Of a stretch of DNA of 9,963 nucleotides, positions 1 through 6,244 are shown in pieces. The position numbers and the translations under genes were made by a program. The stretch comes from Spirochaetales bacterium (GTDB taxonomy: Bacteria > Spirochaetota > Spirochaetia > DSM-16054 > Sediminispirochaetaceae). The stretch is from contig JAASTM010000040.1 in assembly GCA_021767325.1 (NCBI GenBank), positions 1 to 9,963 on the forward strand, read 5' to 3'. Position 1 is the stretch's first letter. Each line of letters opens with the position of its first letter. A model generated the notes under the pieces. The model did not search any database. It saw only the letters and a program-made list of their open reading frames with translations, and was not told the DNA's origin.

Positions 1-191
1 ATAGAATACTCAATCCCATCCATCTTTACCTTACTCCATGTTTTCACTTCCGCGCACACCAACAGTTCATTCTGCACGGCAATAATATCGATTTCCCCGC
101 GCCTCGACCGGAAATTGCGGGCAACTACCGTGAATCCCTTCTCTTCGAAGAATCTCGCTGCCCTGTCCTCACCCGCCTGCCAGGAAATCAT
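1..191 (-). CDS. YraN/UPF0102 family endonuclease-like protein (3' end cut by window)
   Basis: The first 63 codons of a YraN/UPF0102 protein are visible, and the gene runs off the low-coordinate edge. The start is ATG at 191-189, preceded by GGAG with a 5-base spacer. Conserved features seen in order are the GEDRAARFFEEKGF helix (residues 7-20), RNFRSRRGEIDIIA (25-38) and the strand LLVCAEVKTW (42-51). The GEIDIIA plus EVK pattern is the Asp...Glu-x-Lys arrangement of PD-(D/E)XK nuclease folds, so the catalytic-type residues are kept. The biological role of the family is not settled. It begins 17 bases after the HD-GYP stop codon and is probably co-transcribed with it. YraN-type genes often lie near rplS and rnhB in bacteria, which supports the assignment. 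Confidence in the family is high. Function in this organism cannot be stated. Confidence 0.88.
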   Translation of the reverse strand, partial: MISWQAGEDRAARFFEEKGFTVVARNFRSRRGEIDIIAVQNELLVCAEVKTWSKVKMDGIEYS

Positions 192-208
192 CTCAACTCC
201 AGCACATT

Positions 209-1333
209 TCACTTCTTCTGATTGATCTGCTTCATCTCTCCTACGCTCACCGCTTTCACTATAAAACTTCCGCCAGCCGAATAGAGGTCGACCTCCTTCT
301 GCTGCTCCGCCGGAATCTTGCGCCCGCTGCTGCTCACCAGAATCCGGACCACCGGCCGCAAGGGCACCTGTTTATGGTTTTTTATCACCTTCGCAACCGA
401 CCCGTCGTTCAGAATGACAATACTACCGACCGGATAGATACCCATACTCTTCAAAAACACCTTCAGGATCTCAGCGTCGAAGCGACGGGAGTTGTCGTTC
501 AGAATCTGCCGCATAGCCCGGTACCCGATCATCGAATCGCGATACGGCCGCTCACGGACCATCGCCTCGTAAGCATCCACCACCGATAGAATCCTGGCAG
601 TCAGCGGGATCTCCTTGCCCTTCAGCTGTTTGGGATAACCCTTTCCGTCCCAGCGCTCGTGGTGGTAGAGGGCAGTTCGGCCCACCTCTTCGGCATATCC
701 CAGCTCCCGGGTAATAACCCGGTAGGAGTACACCGGATGGGTCGTCATTATTTTCCGCTCCTTCTCCGTCAGCTGTCCGCTCTTGTTGAGGATCGCTTTT
801 GGTATTTTGGTCATACCGATATCATGCAGCAGGGCTGCGGTTGCCAGGTTCACCAGCTGATAGTTGGGAAGCTTGAGGTTCTGTCCGATCAAGACTGCTA
901 AAATGATGCAGTTGACCGCGCTCTGCGAGAGTGAATGCTGGGTATTCTGCACCTGAAACATCGGACCTATCAACTGGTCCGGCTTTTCAATCAGCAGTTG
1001 AAAAACATTCTCAACCACCTCATCGATATCGACTTTGTCCGGCAATCCGCCGTCATTGGTCTGCAGAAAAATGTTATCTGCCAGGTCGACAGCCTTGTTG
1101 TATTCAAAGGTTGCCCCGTCGCCGAAAAACATCTTATCCTGGGGGGTTTCTCCGTTCTCGTTGAGCGCCTCACCCTCGGTCTGGACCTCGGCAATATCCC
1201 AGCGGCGCAGGCGGTCGATGTCCTTCTGTTTGATCTCGATCCCCTCCGGAACCAGCAGGTTTTCACCGTCCATGTAGACCGGTTTTGAGAATTTCATTCC
1301 AGGCTTCAAATCTTCGACTTTAATACTTCTCAT
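209..1333 (-). CDS. HD-GYP domain protein, putative cyclic-di-GMP phosphodiesterase or receptor
   Basis: This 374-residue cytoplasmic protein has no membrane segment. The N-terminal ~70 residues resemble the domain that often precedes HD-GYP modules (IKVEDLKPGMKFSKPVY at 4-18). The HD-GYP domain spans about 120-300: H133, H170-D171, H199, H224-H225 and the DGKGYP signature at 229-234, then D253 in VVDAYEAM. The family hydrolyses cyclic di-GMP. Two positions differ from the classical pattern. The HDIGK motif reads HDIGM, with the usual lysine replaced by M174, and the position four residues before H133 is Q129 rather than Glu. This fits a two-metal form or altered activity. A C-terminal extension of about 75 residues is unassigned. 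The ATG at 1333 overlaps the preceding stop codon as ATGA and follows AGGAAG. It could act as an enzyme or only as a nucleotide sensor. Confidence 0.93.
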   Translation of the reverse strand: MRSIKVEDLKPGMKFSKPVYMDGENLLVPEGIEIKQKDIDRLRRWDIAEVQTEGEALNENGETPQDKMFFGDGATFEYNKAVDLADNIFLQTNDGGLPDKVDIDEVVENVFQLLIEKPDQLIGPMFQVQNTQHSLSQSAVNCIILAVLIGQNLKLPNYQLVNLATAALLHDIGMTKIPKAILNKSGQLTEKERKIMTTHPVYSYRVITRELGYAEEVGRTALYHHERWDGKGYPKQLKGKEIPLTARILSVVDAYEAMVRERPYRDSMIGYRAMRQILNDNSRRFDAEILKVFLKSMGIYPVGSIVILNDGSVAKVIKNHKQVPLRPVVRILVSSSGRKIPAEQQKEVDLYSAGGSFIVKAVSVGEMKQINQKK

Positions 1334-1584
1334 ACATCTTCCTGTACATCGGCGATTGTAACATAGAGCTGCGCAATTACCTCATAAAGTTCTTCAGGTA
1401 TGAAACTGCCCGCATCAAGGGAAAACAGCACCTCGGTCAGGTCCGCTCTCTCTTCAATAGGAATTCCCTCCTCGGCAGCTATGGCACACATTCTCTCGGC
1501 CAGATACCCTTTTCCTCTGGCCGCGATGAAGGGAGCCGGCAACTCTTGATTATACTTTAATGCAACCGCTTTAGTCTTTTCCAC
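1330..1584 (-). CDS. FlhB C-terminal domain homologue without autocleavage motif
   Basis: This small protein matches the cytoplasmic C-terminal domain of FlhB/YscU, the export-gate protein that switches substrate class in flagellar type III secretion. Visible family motifs are KAVALKYN at the start, then PAPFIAARGKGYLAERM, GIPIEERADL and IPEELYEVIAQLY near the end. The membrane part of FlhB and the NPTH autocleavage site just before AVALKY are absent, so this is a stand-alone paralogue like Bacillus YlqH, not the gate itself. The chosen start is GTG at 1584-1582, 13 bases after the upstream stop codon, giving 84 residues. An upstream GTG at 1638 would give 102 residues and a 41-base overlap. 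Neither has a clear Shine-Dalgarno. The stop overlaps the HD-GYP start by 4 bases (ATGA). Family is well supported, function unknown. Confidence 0.85.
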   Translation of the reverse strand: MEKTKAVALKYNQELPAPFIAARGKGYLAERMCAIAAEEGIPIEERADLTEVLFSLDAGSFIPEELYEVIAQLYVTIADVQEDV

Positions 1585-1597
1585 TACTATACCCGTT

Positions 1598-2668
1598 TTA
1601 GGCCGTCGTATCGACCCTTTTAAAAGCAGTCCCTTCACCGGGGCCGAAGGGATCGAACTCAGATGCCTCTCTTATAGTATCGTCAATTTCAAACCGCAGG
1701 TTATTCAGTTTTTGCTGTAATTTGGAAAGAATTTCGCGGTCCGGCCGGCCGCTGGTATGACGGCCCCTATACACATCTATTTTGCCCTGTTCCGCCCAAC
1801 AGAAGCCGGCAAAGTGCCACTCAGCCGGTGATTCCGAGGAATTTATGTGAAAAGTAAGAGTAAACCGGCCGGGCTTACCCATTGAAGAGAGCTGCAGGCG
1901 CAGTACCCCCGTGTCATCCGATTGGAAATTTATGGGAATAATAATCCAATTATCGTGACGGGCCTGCCGGTGATTAAACAGATGGAGAAGCGAAGCGTCA
2001 GCACTTGTGCTCTGCAGTTGCTCCTTTACGTCTTCTGTTACAATCTTTGAGAGCCTGCTTTCTCGTGTCTCCTGGTGGGAACGCTGCTGCTGACCCTGTT
2101 GGCCGGAGTGCTGACCTGAATGCTGCTCCGAATGCTGCTGCTCCGGTTGGCCGCCCCTCTGCTCCGAGTACTCCTGCCCCCACACCCAGCTCTGCAGCCG
2201 TCTGAACTGCTCGGCAGACAGTAACAGCCCCTTGTCCACCAGAAGTGCAACCAGGCGGGCAGTCTGCGTATTCTGTGTTTCCAGTTGTGAGAACAGTGTG
2301 CGAGCCGACTTCAGTTCGGCCTCCCGAATCGGCAAGCCCTGGGCCATAAATGCCTGCAGCAGGGCGCGGTTCTGCGGAGTGTCGGCTAATGAGGAATGTT
2401 GTAACAGGGTTTTGATAGCGTGGGATTGGTGATCGATTTTTAGCAGGAGTTTGCCGGATTCAAACTCTACCGTAGCTCTGAGCCGGGCCCCCACCTGCAG
2501 CTGCAGGTCCGAGACTACCCGTACCTCCCGCCCCAGCATTTTTACGACCCAGCTCTGGTCTCCGAGTCTTCTCTGGACGGTAAATGAGATGTGACTGCCG
2601 GGCTTCACCGTTCGTTCGGTGAAGCCGGCTGTTATTGTCTTTAAAAGCCCTATCGACGGCTGCTGCAT
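1598..2668 (-). CDS. FliK-like protein of unknown function
   Basis: This 356-residue cytoplasmic protein has no signal peptide or membrane span. Three parts are visible: a beta-rich N-terminal region (about 22-80) followed by helices containing LLQAFMAQGLPIREAEL (103-119); a Gln/His/Ser/Gly-rich linker (166-198) with EQHSGQHSGQQGQQQ; and a C-terminal domain (about 238-330) beginning WIIIPINF and including LRLQLSSMGKPGRFTLTF. The last part has the strand pattern of the FliK C-terminal domain, the hook-length ruler domain that contacts FlhB. The overall architecture and the adjacent FlhB-like gene support a FliK-like assignment, but the similarity is weak and judged by eye. Bacillus YlqG occupies a comparable position next to YlqH. 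The ATG at 2668 lies inside a perfect palindrome and has no clear Shine-Dalgarno. It is probably not the flagellar FliK itself. Confidence 0.72.
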   Translation of the reverse strand: MQQPSIGLLKTITAGFTERTVKPGSHISFTVQRRLGDQSWVVKMLGREVRVVSDLQLQVGARLRATVEFESGKLLLKIDHQSHAIKTLLQHSSLADTPQNRALLQAFMAQGLPIREAELKSARTLFSQLETQNTQTARLVALLVDKGLLLSAEQFRRLQSWVWGQEYSEQRGGQPEQQHSEQHSGQHSGQQGQQQRSHQETRESRLSKIVTEDVKEQLQSTSADASLLHLFNHRQARHDNWIIIPINFQSDDTGVLRLQLSSMGKPGRFTLTFHINSSESPAEWHFAGFCWAEQGKIDVYRGRHTSGRPDREILSKLQQKLNNLRFEIDDTIREASEFDPFGPGEGTAFKRVDTTA

Positions 2669-2674
2669 GCAGCA
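2661..2674. repeat. Perfect 14-base palindrome enclosing a start codon
   Basis: TGCTGCATGCAGCA is its own reverse complement. The central ATG (2668-2666 on the minus strand) is the start codon of the FliK-like gene. In mRNA this could form a small hairpin with a tight loop or promote dimer pairing, and either could restrict ribosome access. It may also arise by chance from the CAG CAG codons after the start. Confidence 0.5.
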
Positions 2675-2680
2675 AACAGG

Positions 2681-2702
2681 GACCGGCGTTTATTCGCCGG
2701 CC
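2681..2702 (-). terminator. Hairpin over the rplS stop codon, possible attenuator or mRNA 3' boundary
   Basis: On the minus strand, CCGGCG, loop AATAAA and CGCCGG form a perfect 6-base-pair stem (2700-2695 with 2688-2683). One G-U and one G-C pair extend it to 8. The loop contains the rplS TAA stop codon. The sequence downstream, TCCCTGTTTGC, is only weakly U-rich, so this is not a classical intrinsic terminator. It could partly terminate transcription, stabilise the ribosomal-protein mRNA, or mark a processing point between highly and weakly expressed genes. Confidence 0.5.
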
Positions 2703-3064
2703 TTCTTGATCTGGTCGCGGCGGCGGATCAGCTCGCTTACCTTGGCGGCCTTTCCAACCCGTTTGCGCAGATAGTAGAGTTTTGCCCGGCGTACACGACC
2801 GCGGCGAATGACTTCGATTTTGTCGATGCGCGGTGAATGCACCGGAAAAACACGCTCAACGCCTACACCATAGGACATTTTGCGTACGGTAAAGGTTCTC
2901 CGGATGCCCGTGCCCTTGCTGGACAGGACGATACCCTGAAAAACCTGAATACGTTCGGTCTGCCCCTCGACAATCTTAAAATGCACTTTTACAGTGTCAC
3001 CAATTCTGAAGTTAACGGCATTTTCTTTCATCTGTTCCGCTTCAACTGCCTGAATCAAATCCAT
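2690..3064 (-). CDS. rplS: 50S ribosomal protein L19
   Basis: L19 lies at the 30S-50S interface of the large subunit. The product is 124 residues, slightly longer than the common 115-120. The N-terminal helix ([15 protein letters not shown]) is followed by a beta domain with [13 protein letters not shown] (19-31), [22 protein letters not shown], and the L19 signature around [19 protein letters not shown] (71-89) and KLYYLR (95-100). The start is ATG at 3064-3062, preceded by AAGGAAGGGG. An in-frame ATG at 3127 would lie inside trmD and add 21 residues unlike L19, so it is rejected. Only one base separates the trmD stop from this start, so translational coupling is likely. A hairpin spans the stop codon. 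Identity is certain. Confidence 0.98.
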   Translation of the reverse strand: MDLIQAVEAEQMKENAVNFRIGDTVKVHFKIVEGQTERIQVFQGIVLSSKGTGIRRTFTVRKMSYGVGVERVFPVHSPRIDKIEVIRRGRVRRAKLYYLRKRVGKAAKVSELIRRRDQIKKAGE

Positions 3065-3065
3065 A

Positions 3066-3749
3066 TTATTCCCCTTCCTTAAGTTCCTTAAGTAAATCCG
3101 GTCGAAACCGTTCCGTTTTCTCAACACGTTGGGCGTATCGCCATTTTTCGATTTCGGCGTGGTTTCCGGAGAGTAAAACCTCCGGCACCTGCATTCCCCG
3201 AAATTCGGCCGGCCGGGTGTAGTGCGGGTATTCCAGGAGGCCGTCGGAAAAACTCTCCTCCTGCAGCGACTCCTCGCTGATCACTCCGTCTACCAGCCGG
3301 TATACCGTATCAATTATTACCAAAGATGCCAACTCTCCCGACGACATTACGTAGTTTCCGATACAGATTTCATCATCAACATACATGTCGATGATTCTCT
3401 GATCGATACCCTCGTACCTTCCGCATATGAACACCAGCTCTTCGTCGCCGGCCAGCCGCTCGGCATAGCCCTGGTCGAAGAGCTTTCCGGAAGGACTAGG
3501 GTAGACTACCCTTTTCTCCCGCGCCCCCACCGAATCGAGGGCCCCTGAAAGCGGTTCCGGTTTGATCACCATTCCGGCTCCGCCGCCGTAGGGTGCATCA
3601 TCGCAGGTGCGATGGCGGTCGGTCGCGTATTCGCGAAAATCGACCACCTGGAACTCGACGATACCCCGCTCCACCGCTTTGGCCATAATGGAGTTCTCGA
3701 AGTATTGCCGCACGATCTCCGGAAACAGGGTCAGAATAGTGTACTTCAC
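3066..3749 (-). CDS. trmD: tRNA (guanine-N1)-methyltransferase TrmD
   Basis: TrmD methylates G37 next to the anticodon of tRNAs reading CNN codons, using S-adenosylmethionine, and so prevents +1 frameshifting. The 227-residue length is normal. Motifs are LTLFPE (7-11), [17 protein letters not shown] (44-60), [10 protein letters not shown] (109-118), [11 protein letters not shown] (130-140) and [10 protein letters not shown] (171-180), plus [10 protein letters not shown] (191-200). These form the trefoil-knot SAM pocket. R151 matches E. coli R154. The catalytic Asp of E. coli (D169, in DSF) is Glu here (E165, in ESF, codon GAG), and the usual GDYV is GNYV. The start is GTG at 3749, overlapping the rimM stop as GTGA. 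The conserved beginning [11 protein letters not shown] supports it despite a weak Shine-Dalgarno. Identity is certain. The Glu may be a lineage feature. Confidence 0.97.
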   Translation of the reverse strand: MKYTILTLFPEIVRQYFENSIMAKAVERGIVEFQVVDFREYATDRHRTCDDAPYGGGAGMVIKPEPLSGALDSVGAREKRVVYPSPSGKLFDQGYAERLAGDEELVFICGRYEGIDQRIIDMYVDDEICIGNYVMSSGELASLVIIDTVYRLVDGVISEESLQEESFSDGLLEYPHYTRPAEFRGMQVPEVLLSGNHAEIEKWRYAQRVEKTERFRPDLLKELKEGE

Positions 3750-4243
3750 GAAAGTACCCAGTCGTCCTTCAGTTCGATAGTCTTGTTCTCTACATCGATC
3801 TCGCCAACAAACTGTTCGGTCAGAGGAACTATTCGGGTTCCCTTATCGACCTTCACTTCCAGCAGATCGGTGGCACCATTCTCGATGATCGCCCTGACTA
3901 CTCCGACATCCGAACCTTGAAAGTACAGATGACAGCCGACAACATCGGCAGCATAGAACTCACCCTCATCAAGCGGAGCAGACTCGCCTCTTTCGGCCCA
4001 GATCTCATATCCGGCCAGCTGCTTGCCCGCTTCGGGAGTATCGATACCTTCGAACTTGATCAGCACCCCTTGGTGAAACGGCTTTACCGCTTCAATACGA
4101 TACGCCTTCTCTCTATTGTTTTTTACCAGCAGCACTTCCCGCATCTCCGAGAAGTGCGCCGTTTCTCCCGAGAAGCTCTTCACCTTTACGTATCCCTGCA
4201 CTCCGTGTGAAGTGCGTACAATACCTACAGCGAGCTTCCCCAT
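3746..4243 (-). CDS. rimM: Ribosome maturation factor RimM
   Basis: RimM binds ribosomal protein S19 in pre-30S particles and assists maturation of the 16S rRNA head domain. The 165 residues are typical. The N-terminal beta-barrel carries the family pattern GIVRTSHGVQGYVKVKSFSG (7-26). LIKFEGIDTPEAGKQLAG (61-78) ends that domain. A PRC-barrel follows, from EFYAADVVGCHLYF (95-108) through DLLEVKVDKGTRIVPLTEQF (126-145) to the end. The ATG at 4243 shares one base with the khpA stop (TAATG), and its own stop overlaps trmD by four bases. The three genes are therefore tightly coupled, the rpsP-rimM-trmD-rplS order seen in many bacteria, here with khpA inserted. No oddities. Identity is secure. Confidence 0.96.
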   Translation of the reverse strand: MGKLAVGIVRTSHGVQGYVKVKSFSGETAHFSEMREVLLVKNNREKAYRIEAVKPFHQGVLIKFEGIDTPEAGKQLAGYEIWAERGESAPLDEGEFYAADVVGCHLYFQGSDVGVVRAIIENGATDLLEVKVDKGTRIVPLTEQFVGEIDVENKTIELKDDWVLS

Positions 4244-4476
4244 TAGTCCAGAATCTCTAGCACTATCCGTTTTCCGGTCTTGGTAGCCGAAGCACTCAGA
4301 ATGGTGCGAATTGCCTTTGCAATTCGACCGTGCTTGCCGATTACCTTGCCGATATCGTCCTGCGAAACTCTCAATTCCAGTATGGTAGATTTTTCGCCTT
4401 CGATCATATTCACAACGACCCCGTCGGGATCATCAACTAGGGACTTCGCTACATATTCAACAAGATCTTTTTCCAC
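4243..4476 (-). CDS. khpA: KH-domain RNA-binding protein KhpA (YlqC family)
   Basis: KhpA is a small single-KH RNA-binding protein. In other bacteria it pairs with KhpB/Jag and affects cell-envelope growth and small-RNA regulation. The 77-residue product has the family beginning [19 protein letters not shown], the strand [14 protein letters not shown], and the RNA-binding GXXG loop as GKHG (47-50) within [18 protein letters not shown] chose GTG at 4476 because GGAGG lies 5 bases before it and the resulting start matches the family beginning. An ATG at 4497 would add seven residues (MRAVEDV) and lacks a good ribosome site. The roughly 94-base gap to rpsP holds a short GC-rich inverted repeat (4535-4546) but no convincing terminator or promoter. 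It overlaps rimM by one base. Identity is secure, start likely. Confidence 0.93.
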   Translation of the reverse strand: MEKDLVEYVAKSLVDDPDGVVVNMIEGEKSTILELRVSQDDIGKVIGKHGRIAKAIRTILSASATKTGKRIVLEILD

Positions 4477-4481
4477 AACGT

Positions 4482-4486
4482 CCTCC
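4482..4486 (-). promoter_or_regulatory. Shine-Dalgarno GGAGG selecting the GTG start of khpA
   Basis: GGAGG stands 5 bases upstream of GTG 4476-4474. It is inside the reading frame of the longer ATG-started version, which itself has no comparable site. This decides the start call for khpA. Confidence 0.7.
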
Positions 4487-4570
4487 ACTGCGCGCATTTT
4501 GAACTACCACTGACACCTCTTCTCTCCATATCCGGCCGGAACCGGCGGTGCCCTCAAATGACTATTCGCC

Positions 4571-4831
4571 CTACTGCCCGCGATTCAGAAAAATGTTATT
4601 TTTATTGAGCAGACGTTTCACAGTTGCAGTGGGCTGAGCACCCTTATTGATCCATTCCTTGATTTTATCTTCTTTCAGGTGCAGCTGCTTATCTTCTGCT
4701 TCGATCGGATGGTAGTATCCGACCTCTTCGAGTGCACGTCCGTCACGGGGTGCATTCTTGTCCATTACTACCAGCCGGTAATAGGGACGCTTTTTTGTTC
4801 CGAATTTCTTCAACCTAATTTTAACACTCAA
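4571..4831 (-). CDS. rpsP: 30S ribosomal protein S16
   Basis: S16 is a small-subunit protein important early in 30S assembly. The 86-residue product begins SVKIRLKKFGTKKRPYYRLVV after the initiator, the hallmark S16 N-terminus. It continues with DKNAPRDGRALEEVGYYHP (24-42) and WINKGAQPTATVKRLL (60-75), all typical. The start is TTG at 4831-4829 with a strong AGGAGG 6 bases upstream. The longer in-frame reading from 4867 would overlap ffh and add twelve residues absent from S16 proteins, so it is rejected. It follows ffh by 25 bases, with no terminator seen. A TTG start on a highly expressed ribosomal gene is unusual but clearly supported by the ribosome site. Confidence 0.97.
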   Translation of the reverse strand: MSVKIRLKKFGTKKRPYYRLVVMDKNAPRDGRALEEVGYYHPIEAEDKQLHLKEDKIKEWINKGAQPTATVKRLLNKNNIFLNRGQ

Positions 4832-4837
4832 CGGGAA

Positions 4838-4843
4838 CCTCCT
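4838..4843 (-). promoter_or_regulatory. Shine-Dalgarno AGGAGG selecting the TTG start of rpsP
   Basis: AGGAGG lies six bases before TTG 4831-4829. No ATG in this frame gives a canonical S16 N-terminus, so the site fixes the start. Confidence 0.8.
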
Positions 4844-4856
4844 ACGGGTAATTTCC

Positions 4857-6185
4857 TTATACACCAAGACTCTTCATCATTTGAGCCTGATATTTTTTAT
4901 TCTTTGCGACCTTCTTCATCATGAGGCGCATCTTTTCAAACTTTTTGATGAGCCGGTTGACCTCGAAGACCGAGGTGCCGCTCCCTTTTGCAATTCTCTT
5001 CTTGCGCGATGGACCGATGATTCTGTGATTCTGGCGTTCCTGACGGGTCATGGACAAAATAATCGCCTCTTCCCGCTTCATCTCGCCTTCATCGATGTCG
5101 TCCTCGCTTATATTGCCCTTTGCACCGGGAATCATCTCCAGCAGCGATTCCACACTGCCCATCTTACGCATCCGGGCAAAGGACTCCAGGTAATCTTCGA
5201 GGGTGAAGCTGGCGCTGGCCATCTTCTGCTGCAGTTTAGCAGCCTCTTCCTCGTCAATCGTCTCCTGCGCCTTCTCGACCAGGCTGACAACATCCCCCAT
5301 TCCCAGAATCCGTGAAGCTATTCTCTCCGGGAAAAAGGGCTCCAAATCGTCCGGTTTTTCACCCACACCAATGTATTTCAGGGGCTTACCGGTGACCGAT
5401 TTGAGCGACAGCGCCGCACCGCCGCGGGTGTCGGAGTCGAACTTGCTCAGCACCACACCGGTAATGCCGACCTTCTCATCGAACTCTTTGGCTATCTTAA
5501 CCGCGTTCTGGCCAGTCATTGCATCGGCAACGAACAGCGATTCAACCGGCTGGGCGGTTTTGTGGATCTTCTGGATCTCATTCATCATCTCTTCATCGAG
5601 ATGCAGCCGTCCGGTGGTATCCACAATGACCGTGTTGTACTGGTTCTTCTTGGCCTCCGCGAGCGCATGCTTGACCACTTTGACGGGGTCCTTGCTCTCT
5701 TCGGCATACACCGGTACATCTATCTGTTCGCCTAAAACCTGCAGCTGTTTCACTGCTGCCGGCCGTATTAAGTCGGCGGCAACCAGAAGGGGGGAGCGTC
5801 CCTCTTTTTTCAGCTGCTTGGCCAGCTTGGCGGCAGTAGTCGTTTTACCAGAGCCCTGCAGCCCCATCATAAGAACAACGGACTGGGTATCGGGCCCCTT
5901 CAGCTCGAGCTTTTGGCGTTCGTCACCCAAAAGACTGACGATTCTATCATGAACGATCTTGATAAACTGCTGGCCCGGGTTCACGGCTCGCAAAACCTCT
6001 TCGCCCTTGGCCTCTTCGATCGTTCGGTTTACAAATCGGCGCACAACCCTTAGATTGACATCGGCTTCCAGCAGTGCAAGCTTGATCTCCTCGACGGCGT
6101 CCTGGATATTTTTTTCCGTTATCTTGGACTTGCCCGAGACCTGCTTGACTATATCTGTAAATTTGTCGGAAATTTTTTCCAGCAT
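4857..6185 (-). CDS. ffh: Signal recognition particle GTPase Ffh (SRP54)
   Basis: Ffh binds 4.5S RNA and signal sequences of nascent membrane proteins and docks with FtsY to deliver ribosomes to SecYEG. The 442 residues match the family. The N domain covers about 1-90. The G domain covers about 100-295, with P-loop GLQGSGKT (108-115), AADLIRPAAVKQL (136-148), DTTGR (189-193), SKFD (247-250; usually TKxD) and DTRGG (252-256). The methionine-rich M domain (about 298-442) contains GSGTSVFEVNRLIKKFEKMR (401-420), the SRP RNA-binding segment, and ends with MM-rich helices. The ATG at 6185 follows GAAGG. A sigma-70-like promoter lies just upstream, so ffh probably opens the ffh-rpsP-khpA-rimM-trmD-rplS transcript. 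The rpsP start lies 25 bases downstream. Identity is certain. Confidence 0.98.
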   Translation of the reverse strand: MLEKISDKFTDIVKQVSGKSKITEKNIQDAVEEIKLALLEADVNLRVVRRFVNRTIEEAKGEEVLRAVNPGQQFIKIVHDRIVSLLGDERQKLELKGPDTQSVVLMMGLQGSGKTTTAAKLAKQLKKEGRSPLLVAADLIRPAAVKQLQVLGEQIDVPVYAEESKDPVKVVKHALAEAKKNQYNTVIVDTTGRLHLDEEMMNEIQKIHKTAQPVESLFVADAMTGQNAVKIAKEFDEKVGITGVVLSKFDSDTRGGAALSLKSVTGKPLKYIGVGEKPDDLEPFFPERIASRILGMGDVVSLVEKAQETIDEEEAAKLQQKMASASFTLEDYLESFARMRKMGSVESLLEMIPGAKGNISEDDIDEGEMKREEAIILSMTRQERQNHRIIGPSRKKRIAKGSGTSVFEVNRLIKKFEKMRLMMKKVAKNKKYQAQMMKSLGV

Positions 6186-6214
6186 ATACCTTCAATCCTA
6201 AGAGTTTTAACGTT

Positions 6215-6244
6215 TTTATACCGCATTTTGGGCCGCTGTGTCAA
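6215..6244 (-). promoter_or_regulatory. Sigma-70-like promoter upstream of ffh
   Basis: On the minus strand, TTGACA (6244-6239, perfect -35) is separated by 18 bases from TATAAA (6220-6215, five of six -10 matches). The expected transcription start is near 6208, leaving a leader of about 23 bases before the ffh ATG. The -35 box includes the TGA stop of the upstream lipoprotein gene. The position, right before the housekeeping block, supports function. Confidence 0.68.

Noticed and set aside
2090..2170. Possible triplet-repeat expansion in the FliK-like gene (Gln/His/Ser-rich linker)
   Set aside because: The DNA is imperfect and mixed (CTG, CTC and GAA units), giving a low-complexity linker but no clean tandem repeat to annotate.
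3065..3127. 21-codon N-terminal extension of rplS
   Set aside because: It lies inside trmD, and the added residues are absent from L19 proteins. ATG 3064 has a strong purine-rich ribosome site.
4535..4546. GCCGGAACCGGC inverted repeat between rpsP and khpA
   Set aside because: The stem is only 4-5 base pairs with almost no loop and no U-tract, so it does not support a terminator call.
5203..5952. Long plus-strand open frame of 249 codons opposite ffh
   Set aside because: It is antisense to the certain ffh reading frame, is Ser-rich low-complexity without recognisable motifs, and is explained by the codon composition of ffh.
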